A stretch of DNA of 22,971 nucleotides from JAGTVG01 sp964389805 (GTDB lineage: Bacteria > Bacteroidota > Bacteroidia > Cytophagales > Cyclobacteriaceae). The notes below the pieces were generated by a model. The model had not been told where the DNA came from. It made no database searches and saw only the letters and a list, made by a program, of their open reading frames with translations. This document shows positions 14,711 through 21,955 of this stretch, one piece after another. A program made the position numbers and the translations under genes. Position 1 is the first letter of the stretch. Each line of letters opens with the position of its first letter. The stretch covers positions 1-22,971 of the forward strand of contig CAYMFU010000219.1 of assembly GCA_964389805.1 (NCBI GenBank), written 5' to 3'.

Positions 14711-16903
14711 TTGAATTCCAAAAATTCAGAAAATAATCACCAGTCTTCCAAAGGCCTGTCGATGCTTGAAGGGGTTTTCACGCCTTCGATCCTCACCATA
14801 CTTGGTGTGATCATGTATCTTAGATTTGGTTATGTAGTAGGAAATGTTGGATTACTGGGCACACTGGCAATCGTAACCATATCGACAAGTATAACTTTTC
14901 TAACAGCCTTGTCCATAGCTTCTATTGCAACGGATAAAAAGGTAAGGGCAGGAGGGGCATATTACATGATCAGTCGTTCCCTTGGAATCGAAACAGGGGG
15001 AGCTGTTGGCATTCCGCTATACATGGCCCAGGCGTTATCTGTTGCATTATATACTATTGGATTTGCAGAAAGTCTAACTAAAGTGTTTCCAATATTGAAC
15101 CAGACTGTAGTTGGCATTATTGTTACGATACTTGTTGGGATTTTGGCTCTAACCTCGGCTAAGATTGCTGTTCGTTCTCAATATTTTGTACTGCTTGCCA
15201 TTATTATATCCCTTGTGTCACTTTATTTCGGGGAGCCAGTGGACGGAGTTGAAATTGATAAGTGGAACAACAAGGTTATATCCCCAGATAGTTTCTGGGT
15301 GGTTTTTGCTGTATTTTTCCCAGCGGTAACAGGCATTATGGCCGGAGTAAATATGTCGGGCGATCTGAAAAATCCTTCATCAGCAATTCCTGTTGGCACT
15401 TTTCTCGCTGTGGGTGTAGGTTATATTATTTACATGGGGATCCCAATTTTTATCGCTGGAAGGGCGGATGCCCAATCCCTTGTTGATGACCCTTTAATAA
15501 TGCGAAAAATATCTTTCTGGGGGGATTCGATTCTATTGGGTGTCTGGGGCGCCACCTTGTCGAGCGCTATTGGCAGTATGCTAGGTGCTCCTCGTGTTTT
15601 ACAAGCATTAGCGAGAGACCGGGTTTTACCGAAATACTTCAAGTGGCTTGGTAAAGGATCTGATATTGATGATTCTCCTAAGATCGGTACTTATTTCACA
15701 TTGGCGATAGCATTGATTGCAGTATATTTTGGAGATTTAAATGTTATTGCTCCTGTATTAACTATGTTTTTCCTGGCTACCTATGGCATGTTGAATATTT
15801 CGTCTGCTCTCGAGAATGCTATCGGCAGCCCTTCTTTCAGACCAACATTTAAGGTTCATTGGGGATTTTCTTTGACAGGATCAATGGGTTGTGCAGCTGT
15901 TATGTTCCTTATTAATCCAGTTGCCACTGTAATAGCAATTAGCTTCCTGACAATTGTGTTCTTATGGCTGGAACACCGCGAAATGAAAACAACATGGGGA
16001 GATGTTAGACAAGGAGTTTGGTTGTCCCTTATACGTATAGGTTTGATCAAACTCAGCGGTAAAATGGATCCGAAGAACTGGCGTCCGCATATCCTTGTTC
16101 TATCCGGTGCGCCCACAAAAAGATGGAACCTGATTGCCTTGACTAATGATATTGTGCAGAACAGGGGATTAATGACCGTAAGCACCATACTTTCCGGACC
16201 AGAATCAACAGCTGAAAGACGTCTATCTATGGAGGACAAGACCGTGGAGTATCTGAAAAACCGGGGCATTAACAGCCTTGTAAAGATCATTACTTCGTCG
16301 AATATCTATGAAGGAGCAAGGCAATTGGTAAATTATTATGGAATAGGTCATTTAGTGCCAAATATCATTCTTTTAGGGGATTCCACTGTCGAGGCCCATT
16401 ATTCAGACTATTGCAAAATGGTTAAAGGATTTTATGAAGAAAAAAGAAATGTGCTCATTGTGAAGGAAAATGAAAAATATGGATTTGGGAAGAAAAAGCA
16501 GATCGATGTGTGGTGGCGTGGGTTAAAACGAAATGGGGCCTTGATGATTATAATAGCACATTTATTACGAAGAGGAATTGAATGGCGAAATGCTACAATT
16601 CGTCTGAACATGGTACTGGATTCCGAAAATGCTGCCGAGGAAGCACGAAAAAATATTTCTGAATTACTCGAGAAGGTGAGGATCGATATTCAGGAAAACC
16701 TGGTTGTATCTTATGGGCAATCCTTCGATGAATTGCGACGAAAGATCTCAGGGAAAGCCGACCTTGTTTTGCTGGGGATGCAGGAACCACAAGATAACTT
16801 CCTTACATATTACACACAAATGATCAAAAAAATTGAAGGGGCCCCATCTACTATGTTTGTGTTGGCATCACAAGACATCAACTTTGAGGAAGTTTTATTA
16901 TAA
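14711..16903 (+). CDS. SLC12-type cation-chloride cotransporter homologue (APC superfamily)
   Basis: This 730-residue protein resembles bacterial relatives of Na-K-Cl and K-Cl cotransporters. The membrane domain begins LEGVFTPSILTILGVIMYLRFGYVVG (from residue 19), the family's TM1 motif. GGAYYMISRSLGIETGGAVG, FFPAVTGIMAGVNMSGDL and SMLGAPRVLQALARDR are further conserved blocks. About twelve helices end near residue 430. MDPKNWRPHILVLSG (452-466) opens a cytoplasmic C-terminal domain of about 280 residues, as in eukaryotic SLC12 proteins. The ion specificity is not readable. The start is uncertain: TTG at 14711, or ATG at 14762 (Met18), which would leave almost no N-terminal tail. A 12-codon ATG frame at 14698-14736 overlaps the TTG start in another frame. 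Confidence 0.88.
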   Translation: MNSKNSENNHQSSKGLSMLEGVFTPSILTILGVIMYLRFGYVVGNVGLLGTLAIVTISTSITFLTALSIASIATDKKVRAGGAYYMISRSLGIETGGAVGIPLYMAQALSVALYTIGFAESLTKVFPILNQTVVGIIVTILVGILALTSAKIAVRSQYFVLLAIIISLVSLYFGEPVDGVEIDKWNNKVISPDSFWVVFAVFFPAVTGIMAGVNMSGDLKNPSSAIPVGTFLAVGVGYIIYMGIPIFIAGRADAQSLVDDPLIMRKISFWGDSILLGVWGATLSSAIGSMLGAPRVLQALARDRVLPKYFKWLGKGSDIDDSPKIGTYFTLAIALIAVYFGDLNVIAPVLTMFFLATYGMLNISSALENAIGSPSFRPTFKVHWGFSLTGSMGCAAVMFLINPVATVIAISFLTIVFLWLEHREMKTTWGDVRQGVWLSLIRIGLIKLSGKMDPKNWRPHILVLSGAPTKRWNLIALTNDIVQNRGLMTVSTILSGPESTAERRLSMEDKTVEYLKNRGINSLVKIITSSNIYEGARQLVNYYGIGHLVPNIILLGDSTVEAHYSDYCKMVKGFYEEKRNVLIVKENEKYGFGKKKQIDVWWRGLKRNGALMIIIAHLLRRGIEWRNATIRLNMVLDSENAAEEARKNISELLEKVRIDIQENLVVSYGQSFDELRRKISGKADLVLLGMQEPQDNFLTYYTQMIKKIEGAPSTMFVLASQDINFEEVLL

Positions 16904-17193
16904 ATTCTGGGCAAAGATTCAAATTAGGCATGCAATATCAATATTATATATCTGAAATACAGGAACTTATCAGCTATAAGTTATATTATTACTTGTATTG
17001 ATGATCATGGTTCTGAACTTTAAGGATCTATCAATTTTCTGCCTAACACATTGATTGTGTTCATGTTGATCAAGGTTTTAATTCCTTTCCAAAATCCTTT
17101 TTAATTTACACACTGGACTTAGCAGCCGTTTTACATTAGATCAAGTGAATTTAAAGCAGGATCATGGGTTACCATTACAACAAAAATCCATAA
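16904..17193. other. Intergenic region without recognisable gene
   Basis: I see no coding frame, tRNA or clear promoter in these 290 bases. A 7-bp inverted repeat (AACTTAT at 16964-16970, ATAAGTT at 16976-16982) lies about 60 nt after the transporter stop. It has no T-run, so it is not a convincing terminator. Confidence 0.5.
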
Positions 17194-17457
17194 ATGAGTA
17201 ATATGATTGATCTAAAAAATATTACCATGCCTTGTAAAGTTGGAATAACTACTTCTCCAGTAAATAAAACATTAGAATGGAAGATAAAGTACCCCGAATT
17301 TACAAATTGGAAAATATTGGGAAACGAGATGTCGTATATGGATGCAAAAAGCCTGGTAGAATATTATGCCTCACAATTCGGATGTGAGGCTTCCGGGATT
17401 AATGATTTAAAAGATAATCCTATTGTATCCTGGTATGTATATTATTTTGAATTCTAA
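17194..17457 (+). CDS. Orphan 87-residue hypothetical protein
   Basis: I do not recognise this protein. It has no signal peptide or membrane segment, so it should be cytoplasmic. It has two cysteines (MPCKVGITTSP and FGCEASG), an aromatic-rich middle (LEWKIKYPEFTNWKIL) and an aromatic C-terminus (SWYVYYFEF). The block CKVGITTSP followed by a W-K stretch and YYASQFGCEA vaguely resembles small proteins that wrap a GIY-YIG-like core, but the catalytic residues are not present and I do not assign it. It is isolated between the cotransporter and a convergent cyclophilin gene, with only 39 nt between the stop codons. The ATG has no ribosome-binding site. Natural-looking codon use and sensible residue order make it more likely real than not. 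Confidence 0.6.
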   Translation: MSNMIDLKNITMPCKVGITTSPVNKTLEWKIKYPEFTNWKILGNEMSYMDAKSLVEYYASQFGCEASGINDLKDNPIVSWYVYYFEF

Positions 17458-17496
17458 AAATTCAGACTCACTCACTGGCCTTTGAGATAACAAACC

Positions 17497-17934
17497 CTAT
17501 TCTTCTGTGATAAGGACCTTCTCCATCACATCGCCTTGTCTGATCTGATCAATTACATCCAGTCCCTCATAAACTTTTCCAAAAACAGTATGATTCCTAT
17601 CCAGGTGTTGTGTGTTTTGTCGGTTATGGCATATAAAAAATTGAGATCCACCGGTGTTTCTACCTGCATGGGCCATAGATAATACACCCCGGTCATGGTA
17701 TTGGTTATCTCCATCAAGTTCACAATTAATGGTATATCCGGGTCCTCCGCCTCCAGTGCCATCAGGACATCCTCCCTGGATTACGAAGTCTGGAATTACC
17801 CTATGAAATGTCAAACCATCGTAATAGCCTTTTCCTGCAAGATCTACAAAATTTTTCACTGTATTCGGGGCATCGTTTTCGTAAAACTCAATTTTCATGA
17901 CACCTTTGTCAGTATGGATTTCTGCTTTTTTCAT
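17497..17934 (-). CDS. Cytosolic cyclophilin-type peptidyl-prolyl isomerase
   Basis: This 145-residue cyclophilin catalyses cis-trans isomerisation of proline peptide bonds. There is no signal peptide, so it acts in the cytoplasm, like E. coli PpiB. The core motif FHRVIPDFVIQGG carries Arg45, Phe50 and Gln53, and SMAHAGRNTGGSQFFI (86-101) carries the substrate-groove phenylalanine. LDRNHTVFGKV (111-121) follows. The residue matching Trp121 of human cyclophilin A is His110, a change typical of cyclosporin-insensitive bacterial forms. A glycine-rich loop (GTGGGGPGY) is normal for the bacterial group. It lies 54 nt downstream of the 601-residue gene on the same strand and could be co-transcribed with it. 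Confidence 0.95.
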   Translation of the reverse strand: MKKAEIHTDKGVMKIEFYENDAPNTVKNFVDLAGKGYYDGLTFHRVIPDFVIQGGCPDGTGGGGPGYTINCELDGDNQYHDRGVLSMAHAGRNTGGSQFFICHNRQNTQHLDRNHTVFGKVYEGLDVIDQIRQGDVMEKVLITEE

Positions 17935-17988
17935 TTTTGGATTACATCAAACTGAAAGAATATGTACTATTGATTAAATCTAAATTCT

Positions 17989-19794
17989 CTAAACGGGTTG
18001 TTCAACGGTTAAACCAGAGATTTCCTGTTCCAACTTGTGTAGTTCTTCAAGATCTGTTTTCTTAATACCCTCTTTTCTTCCAACATGATTCAAGAAAAGC
18101 TGCTTATAATAAGCCACACCTTCCATTAAATTTTTATGAAAAGATTGAATCTTCTTGATCTCGGCCTCAGGTGGCGATATATTAAGGTCATTTATAAGGT
18201 CTTTCAAATAATCTATATATAAGGAAAGTTCCTTAACAAAGAAATTAGGCCGGTCACTTCTTGTGATCACATTGATGCGTCCGTAAATATGATCAACCAT
18301 ATTCTTTAAAGACATTTTTCCAGAAAAATAGGCAATATTAGGTCCTGGACATATCGATACAGCATGACCCTCTTCTTCCTTCACTATCTTATTCTTGATC
18401 AAAGCAGAGGCAGACAGGCCAAGACACAAGCATGCCTTTTCTGTTATTTTATGAAATTTACTTTCATACTCAGTTTTTGATTCGTCCGCCATGTCAAGAT
18501 CAGTAATTTTAAATTTCTGATACTGTTTGGACGCAGTGCATATACGTCTTTCTGTAAATTCATTATTCGATACCAACAACTGTTTTGGGCATGTGCTGCC
18601 AGGTCTTCCTTCAGCTACGAGACGTTGTTTTTCAAGATCTTTAGAGTTCCCACGCACATTATTAAAGGGAACACCCAATGGAGAGATTTTACTCAGATAT
18701 AAGTCGTCTTCCGTAGCATTAGATAGCAAGTCATGGGTTTCTTTATCTACATTTACTACTTCGGGTACTAAAAGGAAAGGAGAGCCCCATCCTACAGAAT
18801 CAATATCATAATTGTTCAAGAGAAAATTATGTTCTTCGGATGTTCCAACGCCACCCTGTGCGGTAATCTTAATAGGTAAAGGTTTTTCAGGAATTGGATA
18901 CCCTTTTTCAGCCAGTGCTTTTATGTACATTTCATGTACGTTTTCAACAAGGTCTTTCTTTGAATTTTTAAATTCTTCAAGTATTGGCCCGAGCAGAAAA
19001 CCATTTGTTGCAAATGCATGCCCACCACAATTCAGTCCTGATTCTATTCTGTATTCTGATACCCAAATGCCTTTTTTTGCAAGAAATTTTCCCTGAATTA
19101 ACGAAGATCTATAATCGCTTACTTTGATTGTGATCTTCTTTTTTAATTGTCCGTTTCTATCTGGATAAAAGTCTTTAAATTCTTCAAGATAACTATATAA
19201 TCTTGGATTCATCCCCGCGGATAGAACCAGTGAAGATTGAAGCGAACTATTCGCAAATCCTCTAAGCGCAGCATGTGCATCATTGTATTTGGTTGGAAGC
19301 TTGACTTCCTTGCTTGCGTAATTCTCCTTGTCAACTTTGGTCATGATATTGACGTCAATATCGCCCGGGATAAGATTGGTTTCAATCCAATTGATCACAT
19401 CTTCCTTTACCGTATTGTTCTTTATAAAACCATTGAATCTGTTTTTCATATCAGAAAAATCAGGCAAAAGGTCAAAATATTTTTCTAACTCTTCTTCGGT
19501 ATCATGGAGTGATGATTTAAACTCATCGAATTTCTTCTTTACAATCTCATCAATCAAATTAAGATAAGCTGTAATACGTTTTGCTCGAAAATCTTCTATT
19601 TTGGTACTGATCTCCTTGAAAGGAATATCAAACTTTTTACAATAGAATTCACGCATATTCTCGATCAAAAAGTCATCTACAATCGAAATCACAGATGAGA
19701 TGCCCAGATGCGCCACTTTTACTGGTGTGTCAACCGTATATCCCGTGCCCATCACAGGGATATGAAACGTATGAGCCTTGTTTGAGTGTATCAT
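17989..19794 (-). CDS. Uncharacterised 601-residue protein, possible FMN/TIM-barrel oxidoreductase
   Basis: No named family is recognised with certainty. The start HIPVMGTGYTVDTPVKVA (11-28) followed by LGISSVISIVDD resembles the first strand and helix of nitronate-monooxygenase/PfaD-type or glutamate-synthase-type FMN barrels. A helical insertion of about 130 residues follows. GLNCGGHAF (253-261), AQGGVGTSEEH (312-322) and DSVGWGSPFLLVPE (332-345) look like the late barrel loops that hold substrate and the FMN phosphate. The C-terminal third has cysteines at 402 (TCPK), 419 (RRICTASKQYQ), 455 and 457 (ACLCLG) and 482 (SICPGPN), a possible metal or iron-sulfur site. The last 100 residues are helical. 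No signal or membrane segment is present. It is divergent from the GMC oxidoreductase operon across 248 bp, suggesting a linked redox role. Assignment to an FMN fold is inference. Confidence 0.75.
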   Translation of the reverse strand: MIHSNKAHTFHIPVMGTGYTVDTPVKVAHLGISSVISIVDDFLIENMREFYCKKFDIPFKEISTKIEDFRAKRITAYLNLIDEIVKKKFDEFKSSLHDTEEELEKYFDLLPDFSDMKNRFNGFIKNNTVKEDVINWIETNLIPGDIDVNIMTKVDKENYASKEVKLPTKYNDAHAALRGFANSSLQSSLVLSAGMNPRLYSYLEEFKDFYPDRNGQLKKKITIKVSDYRSSLIQGKFLAKKGIWVSEYRIESGLNCGGHAFATNGFLLGPILEEFKNSKKDLVENVHEMYIKALAEKGYPIPEKPLPIKITAQGGVGTSEEHNFLLNNYDIDSVGWGSPFLLVPEVVNVDKETHDLLSNATEDDLYLSKISPLGVPFNNVRGNSKDLEKQRLVAEGRPGSTCPKQLLVSNNEFTERRICTASKQYQKFKITDLDMADESKTEYESKFHKITEKACLCLGLSASALIKNKIVKEEEGHAVSICPGPNIAYFSGKMSLKNMVDHIYGRINVITRSDRPNFFVKELSLYIDYLKDLINDLNISPPEAEIKKIQSFHKNLMEGVAYYKQLFLNHVGRKEGIKKTDLEELHKLEQEISGLTVEQPV

Positions 19795-19930
19795 GTGTAA
19801 TAATCCCTTTAAAAAAACCTTCCCTAATAAGCTACCAATATACTTACTTTTTTTGGATTTATAAATTTTAAATTGATTTGAGGTACTATTTTGTCAGCTG
19901 GTCACCTCTAAATCCAATAAAATATAAAAA

Positions 19931-19938
19931 TAGTTTTG
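19931..19938 (+). promoter_or_regulatory. Possible -7 promoter element of GMC operon
   Basis: TAGTTTTG matches TAnnTTTG and lies 104 nt upstream of the GMC oxidoreductase start, giving a leader of roughly 95 nt. No -33 box is clear. The 19795-20042 gap separates two divergent genes; no matching element was found for the minus-strand gene. Confidence 0.35.
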
Positions 19939-20042
19939 CACTAAGTTTAGATTATGATTTACAGGTGGATAATGATGAAAAAGATGTATATTTTTACCTC
20001 TTTATGGTGCGTCTTTTTAGTATAATTTTTTAATAATTTTTT

Positions 20043-21449
20043 ATGGAGAAGGATGGAATAAAAACCTCAGGATATGATGTTGTCATAATTGGTTCAGGAT
20101 GTTCCGGATCTTTTGTAGCATGGAAGCTGACTAAAGCTGGATTTAACTGTCTTTTATTGGAAGCTGGAAGCTATTTTCATGCTGAGACATATCCCAGAAA
20201 AGAGCTTGATTCAAATTCGAAACTGTACTGGGGTGGGGGAATTGAGTTAAATACAGAGGCTAACATTGGAATTCTCCGGCCAAAAGTTCTTGGCGGCGGC
20301 TCCATTGTGAATCAGGCATTGCTTGACAGGTTTGATGACATGGCACTGGATTCATGGACCAACGAATCAGGTATCAATTATTTTAATCAAAAAGATCTTG
20401 CCAAGTATTATGATCAGGTAGAGGAGGAGATAGCCTCTCAGGAAATACCTGCTCAATTCAGGAATAGAAATGCCACTATATTTGAAGCGGGATTCAAAAA
20501 CAATGGATTTCAGTGCGCACCCCTTGTCAGAGCACAGAAAGACTGTAAGTATGAAGATGGTAATGATTGTGTTGAATGCCTGGGTGGATGCCGGATCGAT
20601 TCAAAACAAAGCATGCCGGTAACTATTTTAAAAGAGGCTGTTGAGAAAGGATTGAAGATAGTGGCTGATTTCGAAGCTTTGAATTTAAGGATGGAGACTG
20701 GAATTGGAACAGTAACGGGTCGTTTTACCAATGGAGAAGCGGGTGAATTCTCCGGAAAGAAAATTGTGCTGGCAGCCAGTTCAATCGGTAATTCCAGGTT
20801 GCTGTTAAACTCTGGATTTAAACATTCGATGATCGGGCAAAGATTCTATACCCATCCGCAGCATATGGTTTTGGCCATGTATGAGGATGAGGTAAACTCA
20901 CACAAAGGAGCCTTTCAGGGATTTAAGTCAAATGATCCAAATTTTAGAAAATCCGGTTTTAAACTGGAAAATGTGTATGCTCCACCGGTAGCCATTTCTC
21001 TGTTGCTTCCGGGCTTTGGGAAATCACATCAGGAGATCATGAGGAATATGTCTCATCTTGCATGTGTTGAGGTAGCTGTAAGGGATACAAATCCCGGACG
21101 AATTACTGTAAACAAAGAAGGCCGGGCAATTATCAGGAAATCTCTTAATAAAGAAGATAATAAGAGATGGAATAAAGGCTTGCATGTTATAAATAATATC
21201 TTTAATTCGACCGGTGCAAAGCGAATAATACCCGGATCTTTCCCTATCGGACTACATCTGATGGGTGGTTGTTCCATTGGTATGAATAGCAATTCTGCCG
21301 TGGTGGATCCTGATTTCAGAATGTATGAGAATAAGGATGTATTTATTACAGATTCAAGTCTCTTTCCAAATGCCCCCGGAATTAATCCATCCTTTACCAT
21401 AATGGCATTGTCTATTAAAGCATCAGAAAGTATAGAAAAAGAATTTTAG
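20043..21449 (+). CDS. GMC-family FAD alcohol oxidoreductase with four-cysteine cluster
   Basis: This 468-residue protein is a glucose-methanol-choline-type flavoenzyme, predicted to oxidise an alcohol to an aldehyde or ketone. The FAD Rossmann motif is VVIIGSGCSG (13-22), with Glu40 ending strand 2. VLGGGSIVNQALLDR is the conserved FAD-adjacent loop. Near the C-terminus, HLMGGCSIGMN supplies the active-site histidine, and DSSLFPNAPGINPSFTIMALS is the closing family signature. Cysteines at 168, 176, 179 and 183 (C-x7-C-x2-C-x3-C, ending ECLGGCRIDSKQS) match the insert seen in long-chain alcohol oxidase-like members and could bind metal. There is no signal peptide or membrane helix. It is followed 2 nt later by a small partner gene and then by an aldehyde dehydrogenase. 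Long-chain alcohol is the best substrate guess, from family and context. Confidence 0.88.
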   Translation: MEKDGIKTSGYDVVIIGSGCSGSFVAWKLTKAGFNCLLLEAGSYFHAETYPRKELDSNSKLYWGGGIELNTEANIGILRPKVLGGGSIVNQALLDRFDDMALDSWTNESGINYFNQKDLAKYYDQVEEEIASQEIPAQFRNRNATIFEAGFKNNGFQCAPLVRAQKDCKYEDGNDCVECLGGCRIDSKQSMPVTILKEAVEKGLKIVADFEALNLRMETGIGTVTGRFTNGEAGEFSGKKIVLAASSIGNSRLLLNSGFKHSMIGQRFYTHPQHMVLAMYEDEVNSHKGAFQGFKSNDPNFRKSGFKLENVYAPPVAISLLLPGFGKSHQEIMRNMSHLACVEVAVRDTNPGRITVNKEGRAIIRKSLNKEDNKRWNKGLHVINNIFNSTGAKRIIPGSFPIGLHLMGGCSIGMNSNSAVVDPDFRMYENKDVFITDSSLFPNAPGINPSFTIMALSIKASESIEKEF

Positions 21450-21451
21450 AA

Positions 21452-21886
21452 ATGGAAAACAATAAATATACAAAATTACCACTTCCAGAATATCAGGAAC
21501 CCAGTAAGACTGTTTTGACAAAGTCACATTTAAAAGGAGTGAAAAAGTTAGGCCGGGTTGTTATACCAGATAACAGCGATTTCCCGGCATTCGAACAAAT
21601 TCAAGCTGAAAAATACTTGAATAGAATGATAGATTATATGTACGATGACGATCGTTCCGCCATTTTGGTTATTCTTAAACTATTTTCCATTATGCCTCTC
21701 TTTAAGATCAGATGGACAATGTCGCTTATAGAAAGCGGAGCTAAGTGGAAGGGTATGCCTGGGGCCCCATTTAGAATGTTGCAGATCGCGCTGAAAGGTC
21801 TTATTTTCACTGTTTATTATTCTGATATGACAGAGGATCAAATCATACATTCGAAAATAGGGTATGATGCAAAAATTGTCATGTAA
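21452..21886 (+). CDS. Small protein, possible accessory subunit of the GMC oxidoreductase
   Basis: This 144-residue protein starts 2 nt after the GMC oxidoreductase stop, so the two are almost certainly translated together. The segment KKLGRVVIPDNSDFPAF (31-47) followed by a helix (QAEKYLNRMIDYMYDDDR) resembles the small subunit 3 of gluconate 2-dehydrogenase-type complexes, where a short helical subunit accompanies the GMC-type flavoprotein. The later part (LVILKLFSIMPLFKIRW, then FRMLQIALKGLIFTVYYS) is hydrophobic and may be membrane-associated or buried against the partner. There is no signal peptide, twin-arginine motif or cysteine, unlike exported subunit 3 proteins. The role as partner is inferred from gene order and length; the homology is weak. 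Confidence 0.72.
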   Translation: MENNKYTKLPLPEYQEPSKTVLTKSHLKGVKKLGRVVIPDNSDFPAFEQIQAEKYLNRMIDYMYDDDRSAILVILKLFSIMPLFKIRWTMSLIESGAKWKGMPGAPFRMLQIALKGLIFTVYYSDMTEDQIIHSKIGYDAKIVM

Positions 21887-21955
21887 CAAACCTTCACTAA
21901 TTATTAGCTGTCATTTAACTATCAAATAGGTTAAATCATTGAATTACAATTAGAT

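Noticed and set aside
15856..16290. 144-codon open frame on the minus strand inside the cotransporter gene
   Set aside because: It is antisense to a well-conserved membrane and linker region, has no recognisable protein features and no start signals.
21053..21400. 115-codon minus-strand frame within the GMC oxidoreductase gene
   Set aside because: It overlaps the conserved C-terminal signature on the other strand and has no support as a gene.
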